Assembly (NCBI GenBank): GCA_949316235.1
Contig: OX438749.1
Coordinates: forward strand, 8,264,914 to 8,328,913
Direction: 5' to 3'
From: Oegoconia quadripuncta
Taxonomy: Eukaryota; Arthropoda; Insecta; Lepidoptera; Autostichidae
DNA length: 64,000 nt
The stretch's first letter is position 1. Each line of letters begins with the position of its first letter. Under the pieces are notes generated by a model, which saw nothing but the letters and a program-made list of their open reading frames with translations, had not been told where the DNA came from and made no database searches. The position numbers were made by a program, and so were the translations under genes. Positions 19,978 to 34,900 of the stretch are shown piece after piece.

Positions 19978-22900
19978 CTAGAAATGCAAATTAATTATTT
20001 AATACAAATAACATTAGAAAATCGTCACAGATAATCTAGTGCATCATCAAATAAATGCTGTAAAGGTGTCATACATAACTCTTTATAAAATTTTTATGTG
20101 GCCATATTTTGTTGGACGCATGAACATTGAATGAATGCACCAAATTGAAGACAACAAAAATTTTATTATATCAATATAAGTGTTAACATAAGAGTGCACC
20201 AAATTTTGAGTTTCCACTCACCAATTTGGTTCTCAAGTTAAAAAGATTCCAAGAGTCCTAGTTGAGAGTGGTAGAAATTCCATTAGTAAGTAGATGACAT
20301 TAAATGATTCGATGGAAGGCCCGTATTAATAAACCAATCTCAATACAAGTATTGAGGTTGTATCAACCGAGATGCACCTTAAGCAGTTGACGCAATCTTG
20401 ATGTCTACTCAGCTGAGATCACTTCTCAAGTATTCGCCTCAGCGGCGAATGAATGATGGAACGAATGGGTAATTTCGTTATGTCACTATCGATTTAAATC
20501 TTTAAAATTTATTAAATTTACGCTCTAAAATATGTTTGTACCACAGAATATACAAACAGAGCCCATTATTTTATCATACTTCTTACATTTTTATTAAAGT
20601 TACTAAAAAATAACAATTATAGATGACGGTGCATCATGCGCGGCGTCCTTTGCCTTTGTAGGTAAAGTGTTACCCAGACCAAAAATTCCTATTTGGGGTA
20701 GATCGTGGTGGTTACGTCTTTGACTTTCGAAATGGAAGAGGTTATCAATTCGACTTGTTTTTGTATGTAGGTATGTTCCGCGATATTTCCATCAGTTGAC
20801 AACTGATTCTTTTTTCCTGGGGTACTGGGATACTGGGGTTAGCCCATGTAAATTCGGTGTAGATCTGATGATGCTTTACGTAGATAGGAAGTCGGTTGTT
20901 TTGTTTTTTTTTTTGTGGTTATTACTGCACGTTAACCCATACCAAGATGTGTTGGCAACACCGAATTATAATTAAACCGATTATTTTATTACAGATTTTT
21001 TCAAAATTACTTCTTTTGGGTAAACAATATTGTCTTGTCTATAAAATATCATAATAATAATAGTCGTAAATATATAACTCGCAATATTTCCCCCAAATCT
21101 ATTTTCCAACGATTCTCACGTCACCGATATATTGTACTTATACTTGAGAACATATCAAGAAAGATCTTGAGACTTGAGTATGGTTTATTAATAAGTACGT
21201 GAAACTCGGCGCACACGTGAGTACTGCGCTTTAGTAAGCACGTGCGTTTCAGGTCTCAAGTTAGGTTTATTTATCAACACGTTTACTTGAGCCTATTCAG
21301 AGCTGTTCTCAATCTTGAGAATGGTTTATTGATACCGGCCTTAGACTATTACATATGTAGCCGGATTTTTCCTCTAAGGCTTGGCTGTTGTAGGTTTTGT
21401 CTGATTGACAATCGACGCGGGCAGGGGGATCTATCCATCTACTTCCGAAATTTATACGAGTAGGTACATAGATACAGTCGAAATTACTTCAGATTTTGAC
21501 TCGTTCTTACGTACGCACATAGGCCAAGTGACTAATGAATCCCATATGTACGTTGTGGGATAATTTATTATGTATAGGGTGAATAAGTTGACTATTTAAA
21601 CTGTACCAAACGCAATTCTTTAAAATGGTAATCTAGACCAGAGGATCAGGATGACCTCTAGTATCAGTAGTCCGATTGAGTAGTCCGATGATCGAACTAC
21701 TGAGACTTTTCGGTTCAGTAGTCCGATGATGCTGATGATTATAGATCATCGGACTACTGAACCTTTTAGTCCGATTATTATTATCCGATTATTTACACAT
21801 TTCGATCGACTTCCCGAAATAAGAAATGGATGCGGTAGTATTCACTTTATTTTTGCATGTTTAGACTTGCATATTTATTTTTTCAAGTTGGCAAAATAGG
21901 AGTACCTATTTGATTGGTAAAGTTGAATAGACTTCATGCTACAATTAATCTTGAAAAACATCCTATAACTATAACCGTAAAACATGTATTTGATTGAATT
22001 TTGGCAAGCAACAAAACACTAGTTCAGGTATCATGATATCATCGACCGAATCATTTTCAGCGGTAATTTAACTTCATCTTTGCTTAACCTTATGTGTGAT
22101 TGACGCATGCGATAACCATTTGTGGACTTAGAAATTCAAATTAGATCATGGTTGTTTATAGCGTAATTCAGGAATGGTTTTTTATGATTTGGCAATTAAT
22201 TGCACATATTTATTTAACACTAGAATTCCTACCGCAGCTCCGCCCACGTAATACTCGTATAAGGTTCAAAAACCTGATATCTCATTGGATATATTTCAAA
22301 ATATTCTTTATTGTACACCAACAGTAGTTACGCTATAAATAAGCAACTGAAAAATATGGTAGGTATGTATAATGGCGGTCTTACTGTGGAGATAAACTGC
22401 TGGACCGATTGGATAATATTTTGAGTTTCGAAAGCTGGTGTATGCGAGGTTTTCTAAATTCTCAAATTATAGTTCAATATTTGTCGTTCTTTGAGAAATA
22501 CAATTTTACAATAGGATGCTTACAAGATTTGTTATAAAAAAGTGATATTTTAACCTGTCAATGACGACTGCACCGCTTGACACAAACAGCACCAAGCCGA
22601 CCAACGAAAAGTAAATATCGACGTTCTTGTGCATCGGAGTCTTCAACAGGTGCCCTGAAACGTCACAATTATGTTTTTTTAAAAATCGATCTTATTTCAA
22701 TAGCGTTAAATGTCATATTTTGTGTCTTGTGCTTTCCGGTACGTAAAAAGAATAGAACCAACCCATCTTCTCTCGTGGGTGGGTGTCGTAAAAGGCGACT
22801 TAACTTTACATATAATATAAATATAAAACTCTCAATAAAAAAAAAAACATATATTTTACGTATTTATATACGTAATTTTTGTGGTGTAACTTTCTATGAT

Positions 22901-25900
22901 CTTAATGATTTTTTGTAACTTTAAACTTAGCTTATCTAACTTATAAATATGTTAAATACAACAATCCCCGACGCAAAAAGAGGGCTGTTATAAGTTTGAC
23001 CGCTATGTGTGTCTGTCTGTGGCACCGTAGCTCTTAAGCAGGTGAAACGATTTGGATTCGGTTTACTATTTGAAAGCCGGTTTTGTTTTAAACGCTTGTT
23101 TTCTCGGGAGATTGAACCTAAAGCTAAGTCGACGTCATGAACGGATTCATTAGAACACACTATGTACATTGTCTAGTTAACGTAGAAGTTCAGATGAGCA
23201 GAATTTGTAACTCAAACAAATAGTAACGGATCATCATCAAGCGACCCTATAGTCTATTGCTGGACATAGGACTGGACAATATTTGGGTTTCCGGGTCAGT
23301 ACGCTTCCACCTTCGGCATCATCTTCACTAAACATCAGGTGTGATTGAGGTCAAGTGCTAACCCGTTATGCATAAACAAAAATATTGTCGATTCTGCGAC
23401 CGATATGATCCACCCAATGCCATTTCAGTGACGTGGTAGCACTCTCAAAACAGATGTTATACTTTGGTATAAGTTTGTTTGTGTTTGGAATTTAAAACGT
23501 TAAAGCGCCTTACCAAAACTCATCTCGCTATTTTTAACTCCCGACGAACAACGACGGGTGTTATGTGATTGAGGGCGTTGTCCACGTGTGTGTATATGTG
23601 AGAGTGTGTACCTAACCCCAGTCTTTTTCCGAATTCCGCTTCGCCTGCGTGGACTAACTTTATCGCGGATATGTTTAATTTATTTATCCCGCGGGAACTC
23701 CTCACTTTATCGGGATAAAAATATCCTATGTTTTCAACCCGGGTTTGTTCTACATATATTTTCAAATTTCATAAAAATCGCCGTGATTGTGCAATAAAAA
23801 TTCAAACATTCGCATTTATAATCTTAGTTTAGAATATTTAAATTGCGTGGTCCGAGTTAAATGCGGTTTTTCTGAACTTATTAAAGACTAGCATTCCGCC
23901 CGCGGCTTCGCCTGCGTGGACTAACTTTATTGTGGAAACTACACATTTTTTCGGTTTAAAAAATATCCTATGTCTCAATCCAGGGTATATGCTACCTACA
24001 TACCAAATTTCATCCAAATCCGTTCATCCGTTACGCCGTGATTGAGCAACAAACAAACAAACATTCAAACTTTCACATTTATAATATTAGTTAAATAAAT
24101 GGGACAGATATTGAAAATCGGTTAATCCGTTTCGATAATATTTGACTTTTAACATAGTTATTTTGGTTTATCTGAAGGATATAATCATTTGTTTCTCGGG
24201 GGGGTTTCTTTTGCAATTTACATACATAATTTATGTATTTAAAATTTCCTTAAACACTACGTTAGTTGTAATGTAAAATTATCCTGTAATGAAATATTAC
24301 ATGACACTTAAATGCAATGCGCGAGTGAAAAGATATATACCGGCAATAACCCCCACGACGATGATGAGGTATCCCACAAAGGTGCCAGTGACCAGCATGC
24401 CAATATCCGAGGTGATATTGAAGCTGTCCGCATGCAGACCGACACACGTGATAATCAGCACCTGAAACATAATTACATTTTTTTTATTATGGTATAACAG
24501 TTAAGCAAGGGACCCTGCTACTGCCTTTGTAACCTCCCATAGACAATAATTTTGACCCAAAATGTATATTAAATGATAATAAATAATTAGATTATTTATT
24601 TGATTATATTAAAAAACCAACAGCATTTAACTTTAGATAATTATTTCAAGATGTTACTTATAGATATGCCAATTATAGGTTTCCCAATATTATCATAAGC
24701 AAGTTATACAAATGAGAGACATAAGTATAAGAAATAATATTAAATAAGAGCATTATGTAAAAAATTATTGTAGAATTTATAAGACCTATTATATTGTATG
24801 TATTATATGTATTTACACAGCAAATAAAATACAGCATAGCATAATTCTATCACACACACACACAACACATACACATGCTTTAAAGTGTGTGTATGTATTG
24901 TGTGTGTGTGATAGAATTATATCTATATAATAGGTCTTATAAATTCTACAATACAATAAATACATATCCTTGGACATACACGCAGCTCCACCTATTTCCA
25001 CACTAAGTAACTACGCTTCTGATACGTATACCATATATTTGATATACGAGTACTACATGAATATATATATTTTTGTAAAATTTGTTAAGGGTTATAGTAT
25101 GGTATTCCCTCTGGACTGTGCACTTCGATCAATCAATCAATCAAGTACAGTTTATTGCACAACAATTTTACAATACACTTCATAAATATAGCTTCAAAAA
25201 AAAATTGTACAACCAGGCGGTCTTATCGCTATTAAGCGATTCGATAATTTTCTGAGAGAACGGTCGATCCAGGTAGTCATCGGCAGCTGCTCATTTGACC
25301 GGCACATCTGATTGGCTATTGATACCGGGGTACCTCAAGGGTCAATTCTCTCAGCAATTCTCTTTCTAATGCATATCAACGATCTGCTTGAAACTTTGGG
25401 TATGCGGACAACACCACTATTACGGAGAGCTAACGTCTAGAGTTGAAGACATCCCTTCACAGCGTAAATCCATGGTTGTGTGCACGAATTTGGCATTAAA
25501 GACAGTAACTGATGGGGGGATGCCAACCTTGTTAAATTCAATGTTACCAAAACTCAGGTGTGTCTGTTCACCTGCAAACGAAGTCCAATCTATACCTAAC
25601 TCAAGACACACCCGTATTTATCATTCAAATGTATGCCCCTAGATACTTGCCTCGACTTGAAAAGAAGATAGAGTGGGATTCGAACCCGTGACCTCTAGAC
25701 ATAACGGTCAGATTCTTTAACCACTACACCAAGCAGTAGGTCTATAAAATGCCTGGTAATGACGTCCTTGAGGATAAAGAATTCTAACAAGTTATAAGTA
25801 ATATTGATCGAAAATGGAATAGGATGGACATTATTTCACACCAAGAACTTACACGTGTACACACAGCTATACCAATCTATAAAATGTGGGTCACGCACGA

Positions 25901-28900
25901 CAAACTAGACTTTTCTGGCTTTTGAATGGGTGCAAATACAAATGTAAGTGTAGGAAGCTGGCTATGTCGCATTTTTCGGTTCTTTAACTAACAGGCATGA
26001 AATTACTTAAACTATATAATTATTTTTTAATATGTTTTGATTGTGTACTTAGGGCACAGAATTAATATAGTACTAACGTACTTAGGGTTTCTGCTTAAAT
26101 AATACGCATTATTTATTACGTGATAAGCGTCGGTGGCTCAGCGGTTAAGACGCGGTCTCTCAATTTGGGAGGTCCTGCTTGGATTTCCAGGCCGGTCAAT
26201 ATGCCAATGAGTTTTTAAATTTAGTTTAATTACTTATGTGCATTTATATCCGACTGCTCTTAACGGTGTAGGATTACATCGTGAAGAAACTTGCATGCCT
26301 GAGAAAGAAAAATTCAAAGAAATCCCCAACCCGCATTGGGCCAGGTGGTGGACTCTGGCCCATACTCCCTCGTTATACGAATGAAGACCTATATCCCTGC
26401 AGTAGAATGTTTACGGGCTGATGATGATGACTACGCATTAAGTATTTCCAAAAAAAAAATTATGTCAATATTACTAAGACTAAGTCAATATTACTATATC
26501 ATGTAATTTTACACGTAATGAAATAATCAAAAACTTTTAATTGAAAATCCAGAAAACTCGGGAGAAAACAAATGATTACATCATCCATATAGACTTAACC
26601 AATTGTTTAAAGTTGCTTAACCGATTTCCATCAATATCCCAGGGTTTAATTTTAAATAGGTGTGAAGTCTTGGTCCGGATGTATAAGTAATGGTCCGATT
26701 TGAGTGAAGTTTCTTTTATATTGAAGATTACACTAGTTGAAAGATTTTTATATTATATTTTAAAGATATTTAGTTTTTAACCTAGTTGGTTGGTATTATT
26801 GGCTGATATCATAGTCTTTCAAGGGCTTTCGAAATTTTCACTCTATAGTTAAGGGCAACTTACAAAATTTAACAATTTGTAAGTTGCCCTTCAATTCAAA
26901 TTCAAAATAAAATTCAAAACCCTGTAGCATAATAAACGTTACAATATATAACCACCATACCATTACTCCCTATTTGGAGCAGCGGCCTCGAAGCTTAAAA
27001 TAGCCATGATGGTGTCCCAACTTCAATATAAGAGGAACACGTAGAGCATTTAACTTTTATAGCTAGTATGTGTATAATCGTACGTAAATAGTTACTTGAA
27101 TGATCTAACCCAGTGCCAATCCTTCAACAAAATGTAGGTATGTGTAAACAAAGCTATTCCGCTATCGGAAACTGACATACTAATAGATTTTTTAATAGGA
27201 AATATTATTTGAGCTTCATTGGTTATTGCATTCCATGTTACCGAATTCATTGGTGCTCATTGCCAAATAGATTGTCTTCATTAAGATCTCGCAGTATGAC
27301 AATACTTTTATTTAAAGGTTAGATTCCCTCCTCTATTATATCGTCTGAACAATTGGTGTAAATGTAGTTGATGATTTGACTTGACCACTGCGTTCTGGTG
27401 CTGTCGTAATGTACAAAAACAAAGGGCTTTACTTGATCTATTTCCAAACAAGTTTTCTTTATATATATTCTTTATTGCACCGAAATATTACATATAATAG
27501 AGTATAAACGATAAGTTATGTACAAACGTGGACTTATCTCTTTATGAGATCTCTTCCATCCAACCTGAGGATTGAAGTAGGAAACGGAGTAAATTTGGGG
27601 TTTATTAGCAAATTGTATGCATAAGAAAAAGTAACCAAATATTAAAATTACATTAAATATAATACAACCTACTACGAAATATATACATAACATTATAAAT
27701 ATGTAATACATATATTAGAAACCTACATACACATAATACTATCACGAAAGGTGAGAGAGGTAATGCTCTTTTATTCTGGGGTCAAGATTGTTTTCGTTGG
27801 CTATATGTCTAATTGAACCTTTTGACTCTTAAAAACGCCTCTTCTTTAATTTTATTCTGGGCTTAAGTAAACGCCATATAGAGTACTCTTGATGCTGGTT
27901 TACAGGAGTAACAGCAGGAGGAATGTCGAGGCAGCGGATCACTGCTTGATCGATTTTCTTGCTACCCTGAAACCTACTAGCCAAATCGTTTTGCAAGGAC
28001 TGGTATTTCTGGGTCTGGGACGCTATTAAGAAAAAATAGAGCATATTAGTTAAGTGAACTAGAAGTTATTAGCATAGGTAGTTTAACTTTTTTTTTTTCA
28101 AAACTCACGCGCCGCTACTTTTTCGCCCGCGGCTATGCCTGCGTGGAATAACTCACGCATATCTTTCATTTGTCTATCCCGCGGAACTACTCTTATTATA
28201 TCTACTTATCGGAATATTCTAAAAAATATCCTATGTTTTAATCCAGGGTATGTCCTGTGGATCCGTTCCACTTCCGGAATCTGTTCATCCGTTTCGCCGT
28301 TATTGAGCAACAAACAAATAAACATCCGAACTTTCGCATTTATAATATTGGATTAAATGTCATTATTCGTTATCGATAAGGTGCGTTTTGATGTAGGAAA
28401 GCACTCATAAGAACGGATCAGAGCGTACGACCGCTGTCTGTGGTCAGTCAGTGATGACGCGGATGACAGAGCGAGGATGAAAAAGCGGTTGCTTTTGTTT
28501 GCATGTCAAAAAGACTTGAAGTATGTCAGTTTATTTTGTTAGCTCTTCGCTCACTCATATATCTGACGTTTTCTCTTAGTCAAGGATAAGGATGCTCTCT
28601 GCTAAGGATTCTGATTAAGTAGGTCAAAGCATTCACAAGTTTCCTGATATTGGAGAAGAGCGTGGCAAATGTATGACTTCCCATCAAATGATTCTTCAAG
28701 TTGCCCTCTTATCGATAAAGAATGTCCAAATGTAATACTATCGCAGATATTACAATAACCAATGCGATAAGCAAATTTGTCTAAGTATGATACTGAAAAT
28801 AATTAAGTATTTACGATTGAATAAAAAAGTCGGATCATAAAAAAAAACGTTATATATTTCTTGATGTATATGTTATATATACTTATCCCAACTATACATA

Positions 28901-31900
28901 TATTATATATGAAACACTTATGCTGTGTGGTTTCGGCACTCAAATAGCATAGAACCAATCCGTCCGAGACTATGGGACTTTTCACAAAAAAACATCTATA
29001 GTTTTGTAGTTTCTAGTTGCACGTTTCAACGGCGATGGGCTCTTTCCCATGTGACGTGTGCATTTCTGTATATTTTATAAGGTGAACCGTGGATGTTGTT
29101 TCAATCATTAAAGTTTTAATGTTTGGATATCTTTGACCACCCCATTTGGGATAAAGGACATGACGTTTTTCTATGTATGTATGTATGAAACACTTACACC
29201 GATATCTAGCCCCAAACTAGGCAAAGCAAAAAGCAATGGACACTAAGGCCCGTATAATAAATCGATATTGAGATTGAAATTGCGTCACATTCTCAATACT
29301 ATTTTTTTGATACTGTTTTAATATGCAACAGATTCTCAAACTTCTACTTAAGGTCATCTCAATCTTGAGAACGGATTATTAAACGGGCCTAAAAAAGGAA
29401 ACCTAAGAGGCTAAGTCCTTTTTGAATAGCGAGACTTAACCTTACACATATATTTGTTTGGGCTATCTCTAAGGGAATTCAAACCTACAACCGTGGGTTC
29501 CGAGGGTACGTTCACTATCCGCAATAAAGTGATTAATTTAATAGCTATAGTATTTAAAAACCAAAAAAGATGACAGCATATCTTACGGCGCCATGTTGGA
29601 TTTTTTACAATAAAATGTATGCGATAACTCTCTGGGGATAAAGACGAATGAAACAACACCTTGCACTTTCAAATCGGTCTAGCTGTTTAGGCTACAGGAG
29701 GTAACATAGATATCTATACATACAATCGAAAAACATTACCCTTATTTCTGGGGCTGTTGATTAAAAAGGCAATGGTGTCGATTCGGATGTACACCAACTA
29801 AACTAAACTAAAACCAGTTTCAGAGTAGCACTGTCTCTTTCTCCCTAGAACAGTACGATGCGACGGCACCACTCCAAAACTGGTTTTAGTTTAGATTTGT
29901 TTAGTTGGTGTACATCCGAATCGACACCACTGTCTTCTATTTTGCAGTATTCTGACAACTAAAATTATGTATTCTCTTAGTGAAATAATTGCCTTCGTTT
30001 AGCTAAATGCAAAGATTGTAATACACTGACAGTTTGTATCTCTTTGTTATGTTAAGAATACTGATTACAACAAACCTACAGGGACAAGGCATCCTACCTT
30101 ACGTCATCAATTAACATACTTTTGCCTTGAGCTGTGTTGTTTGTCAATAAATATTATTAATCACTATATTATTTATGGTAAATGACAATCAAGATGTGTA
30201 TCGTCCGTATCATACACATTACTGCTCAAGAACATGCCAAATGTGTTGGGGTTTCCGGGTCAGTACGCTTCCACCTTCGACCTCATCTTCACTTAACATC
30301 AGGTGTGATTGAGGTCGACGAAACCGTCGTGCATAAAAAAAATAATTAAGGGTAAAACGTAACTAGTTTTCTTACAAACCATAATAGACCACATCCCAAC
30401 TTCCCCCACTAATAGTATAAATGCGGAAGTTTATGTGTATGTATGTTTGTTACGTCTTCACGTCAGATTTGGGTGAAATTTGGTTGGTAGACAGATTAGA
30501 ATCTGGTTTAATATCTAGACTACGTTTTATCCCGGAAAAGTGACTGATTCCTGTAGGAGAGGTCTCATTAGTGGAATTGCTTTTGAGTCATATAGTGACC
30601 CGTTTGTTAAAGAACGAATTCTATCGCAGACGAATCGCGGGTAGCAACTAATGTAAAATAATGCGATTTTCTGTATTTTATTAATAGCAGTTAATATATG
30701 CATAAATTTTTATATTTTGTATGAAAAACAGCAACAGTTTATAAATTTAAACCTATTTCATTCATGCCCACTAGACTCTACCAACTATAGTTTATAGTAA
30801 TAAATAAGAGAAATATCACGTATTTTTTACATTTGGTTAATTATACCGATCGTGTAGGTAGAGGATAGTGATCCTATCAGCGAAACCAACGGTTGCGGGT
30901 TCGAATCCCGCGAGGGGTAAATGTTTTTATGATGAATACGAACATTAATTCCCGAATCATGAATAATGATTATATCTACTATATTTATATATTTTTTTCC
31001 GTTATCTAGTATCCATAGTAGGTACAAGCCATGCATAGTTTAATCATTTATGATTGGTGTAAGAGTCAGAAATATTTATTATTATTATACCTATAACTTG
31101 CATAAGAATTACTTACTAGTTTGCCCTTAATATGAATGAAATCCCTCAGAAATTCAATTCCCTGTAGTCATTATATCGCAATGGCATGTTCAGAATCTCT
31201 CCTTTTTGTAAATCGGTGAAGAAATCGTCCTCGTTTTATTATTTTTTCCTTGTTCTACTAATGAACATGTAGATAACAAGAATTAGATTATTGTTACTCA
31301 TGCATGAGTAATCGGAGAATTGATAACGGAAATCTTAGGACAAATAATTAAGCTATAAATTATGGTAGACTGTTGTTTGAGTCTCCAAGCGAAGAAAATT
31401 CAAATTCTCTTTCCGTGCATGTCGCCCTAAGGTAATTAAGTTGCGAAGGTCCCAAAAATCTATGATCATATACCGACCAATTTAAGACAGACTTGAAAAT
31501 TCTTGCATACTAGGTACATGATATAGAAGTTATTGTGCTAGATGTATTTTTATTATGCAAGAACAAATTTTGTTGATTTTTATTAAATTTTCCAAAAAAG
31601 GTATCGCTTTTTCAGCTTCAAATTCAATTTCTTCAAATATAAAAGTACCATTTAAATAACCAATTTCATTATAATTATAATTAAAATCGACAGAAAATTA
31701 TGCTCGTAAATATTTGGTTTAGTGAAAAAGAAAATTGTTTGTTTTTGAATAAAAAACATCATCAAAAACATTTAATGTAAAAATGTGTAGCTGAGACTCG
31801 AAATAGACTCATGAAAACTTAAAAGGATATCGATTTGAAATTTTATGCAGTTGTTGAGGCTGGTGACTTCAGTGCCTGGCCGCCAGACTTGTGTTCAAAA

Positions 31901-34900
31901 ATAGGCCGGATCGCTTCGAGAAAAGGTACTGCATGCAGCGCCCTGTGATATCTAGCACAGTTTTTCAATACCACTTACCTACTATGACAGATTTTTTCAA
32001 AGCAGTCTTAAATTACAAACGATACAACGTTCACATGAAAAACAAGTTCATCCAAAGTTCATCCTTCGGACAGCAAGATAAGATATCGTTGATTACCTTG
32101 ATTTTCAGTTATAAGTCGAATAGCTTAGGGCCAGTTTCAGACTGAGTCGACGCTTCAAATCGAGAGAGTTTCAGGTATCACTAGAAGTTATATAACAGGA
32201 CCTATATTTTACCTGTGTTACAAAAGTTGAATTATTTTACTATACGCACATGCAATAAGACTACCAGAGCGATGGCGTGTACACATATTTAATATATTTA
32301 GGACCTTTTTCTTGGCACATACACACAGCGCTATCTAGTTCCACACTGCTACTAAGGCTTGTATTATGGATACCAGATGGTTGATAAACTATCCAAATAC
32401 CTACATTGTTTTGTAAATAAATACATATATTAAATGAAAAACATTCATAACTCGGGAACACATGTATGTTTTCATCATACAAACATATGCCCCCCGCGAC
32501 CTTTTGGTATAGCAGTCAAAGTTTCTACCTAAACCAAACAGGTTGTCATCGAATCGCCGTCGGCATCGAATGTTATGCTCTGTGGACGTGTTGGACTGAG
32601 TCTTGTCAAAAAATCTCTGTTTCTAACTCGAAGCAATAAATTGATATATATGACCTTTCAAATTCTTATTCCCATACTAACGGATAGCGCACCGACTGAC
32701 TGAACCGTTAACCTATAATTTGGAAATGTGTCATGAAAATCTCATACCACAGCTATGAGAAAAATCCAAAAATTATCTATTCTTTCTTTTTTATGCAACA
32801 CTGATCAGCGCTTGGCTACACCTAATCACACCTGTGTTATTAAGAGCTGATGTCAAAAGTAAAAGTACATTCACCCGGAACAAGCAACCCATTTGGGGGA
32901 TTAGCTATCTTATCTCAAACAACTGGTGTAGAACAATGCTATCAACATTGCTGCTTATATAAAAGTCGGATATATAAAGCAAGTACCCCGTTGGGAAAGG
33001 GATGTGCGATACACATGTATGTCCGTTCCTTTGGCGCATTCTGTAGCCTAAACGGCTTGAACGATTTCGAAGTGGTGTCGTTAGATTCGTCTTCGTACCC
33101 TCGTAGTGTCATAGGATACAGTTTATTGGTATCCAATAAAATATGCTGTCGGGTTTTTTGGTTTTTAAATACTTCGTTATTCATACAGCGTTTACGTAAC
33201 CGTCAGATCCGAGTCGAATTCGCACTTGGCCATCTTTTTTGAAACAAACATAATTAAATGTATATGTCCTGAATATTAGCAGCAATGTGCACACGGCCGA
33301 AGTCGCCTTAAAGTCGTAAATAAAACACATCGCTATCTAGTATCTACAAGTGTGGCGTACATAGAAAATTAGCATTTATTGTTTTACACCATCACAGTAA
33401 CAATGGACAGATGGGGAGCACTCGACAACAATTAATTTCCGCGGCTAAACTCAACAGTATGATGTCATTAGTCATTATTAATTTAAAAGAGAGAAAATAC
33501 TGACCAATGGAATGTTGTACTGATTTTAAAATGGCTTGTGGTATGTGGTCCTTATCATCAGATTACCTTATCATTATACCAATTACCTATAGGTGTAGGT
33601 ACTAAGTAGTTTTGCTAAACCTTTATTTGCGTACTGAAAATATTTTAAACATCTTGACTCATATTCCCGCTATTTTTGATAAGATAGATAAGTTGATTCT
33701 AAGTGAGAGCCTCTTTGGCCTCATCTTCACTTAACATCAGGTGTGATTGAGGTCGCGCTAATCTAATGTTTAAACAAGAAATGACGTTATTGGATAATGC
33801 ATGGCTGGTCCTCGTATAGATGCATATTACGAGTACAACACAGTAGGTGTTGTTACTTAAAAGGAACGAAGTATGTATGTAGGTAACTGTCTTACATCAC
33901 TCTTTTTTTATTACCAGAACTGTGTCTTAAATGGAAATATTTACCCTCGATCTTCTAGTTTTGAGATAATTTATCCCATAAATACACAAAGAATTTTGTA
34001 CATATTTACAAAAACGAAATAATAAATACACATTTACAAATAAAAAATTTGTCCCCGATCTTGCTGAAATGGAAGGCTTAAGAGGCTAAGTGCGTTTCAT
34101 CTAAGGCCAGTCAGACTTAGCCTCTGAGCGAAATAGAAGCCAGCCTTCCGATCATTTGAAGCTTCGATCAGACGCTCACATATCTCTCGAAAAAGACAAT
34201 GAGCGCCTGGCCCCCACGGCCCAAGGGTTTCCACACCAAACAGAGCAAGAATATAATCTCCACTAATCTTCTAGTTAATAAATAAAAAAGAAGCGTTTTT
34301 TGATTCCCTGTAACTGTTCTTGAAATTACTTTGGTTTCGTGTTTTGCATACATTGCACCTATTTTGCGTGGCGGGTTGGTTGCACTATTCTTGCCAACCC
34401 CGCTCCTAAAAGAAGCCTACCAGACCCTAGACGTTTCAGACGACTTTTGGGAGCGTCCTCGAAGACTCAATGATTTATGTCAGGTGTAATAGTACTATAA
34501 CACATAACTTACGTTAAATTACGTTTAGGCTGTTCGTATTCATGCACATAAAAAATTTTCATAAGCTACCAGTACTATTTCCATATAGGAGCAATCTGAG
34601 TGAGGAGTAATCGCACCATGTGGAAAAATTCCATCGTGTTCTACCCTTCACAGATGCTACTTTTACTAGAAGTACTTTTAAATAAAAATAGTTGTACAGA
34701 TTATGATCACACGATTGTTGTGATGAATGAGATAATTTTAAGTTGTTCAGGTTACGTGTTTTTGGTGGTGACAATGACGGACATTGCCTTCAACTACTTG
34801 GCAAAACGGGTGACATACGTTTCTTGAAATCCATCAGAACAAGGCGAGTATAGAGGGTTACAACTTAGATTAGAAAGTAAACAATAGTGTTGAATCCATT

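Noticed and set aside
25667..25740. Functional tRNA gene
   Set aside because: Promoter boxes are good but a full cloverleaf with matched acceptor stem is not formed; SINE heads in the window have the same boxes.
32850..33242. 130-codon plus-strand frame
   Set aside because: It largely overlaps the DR-5 repeat, and an overlapping minus frame also exists; no protein motif.
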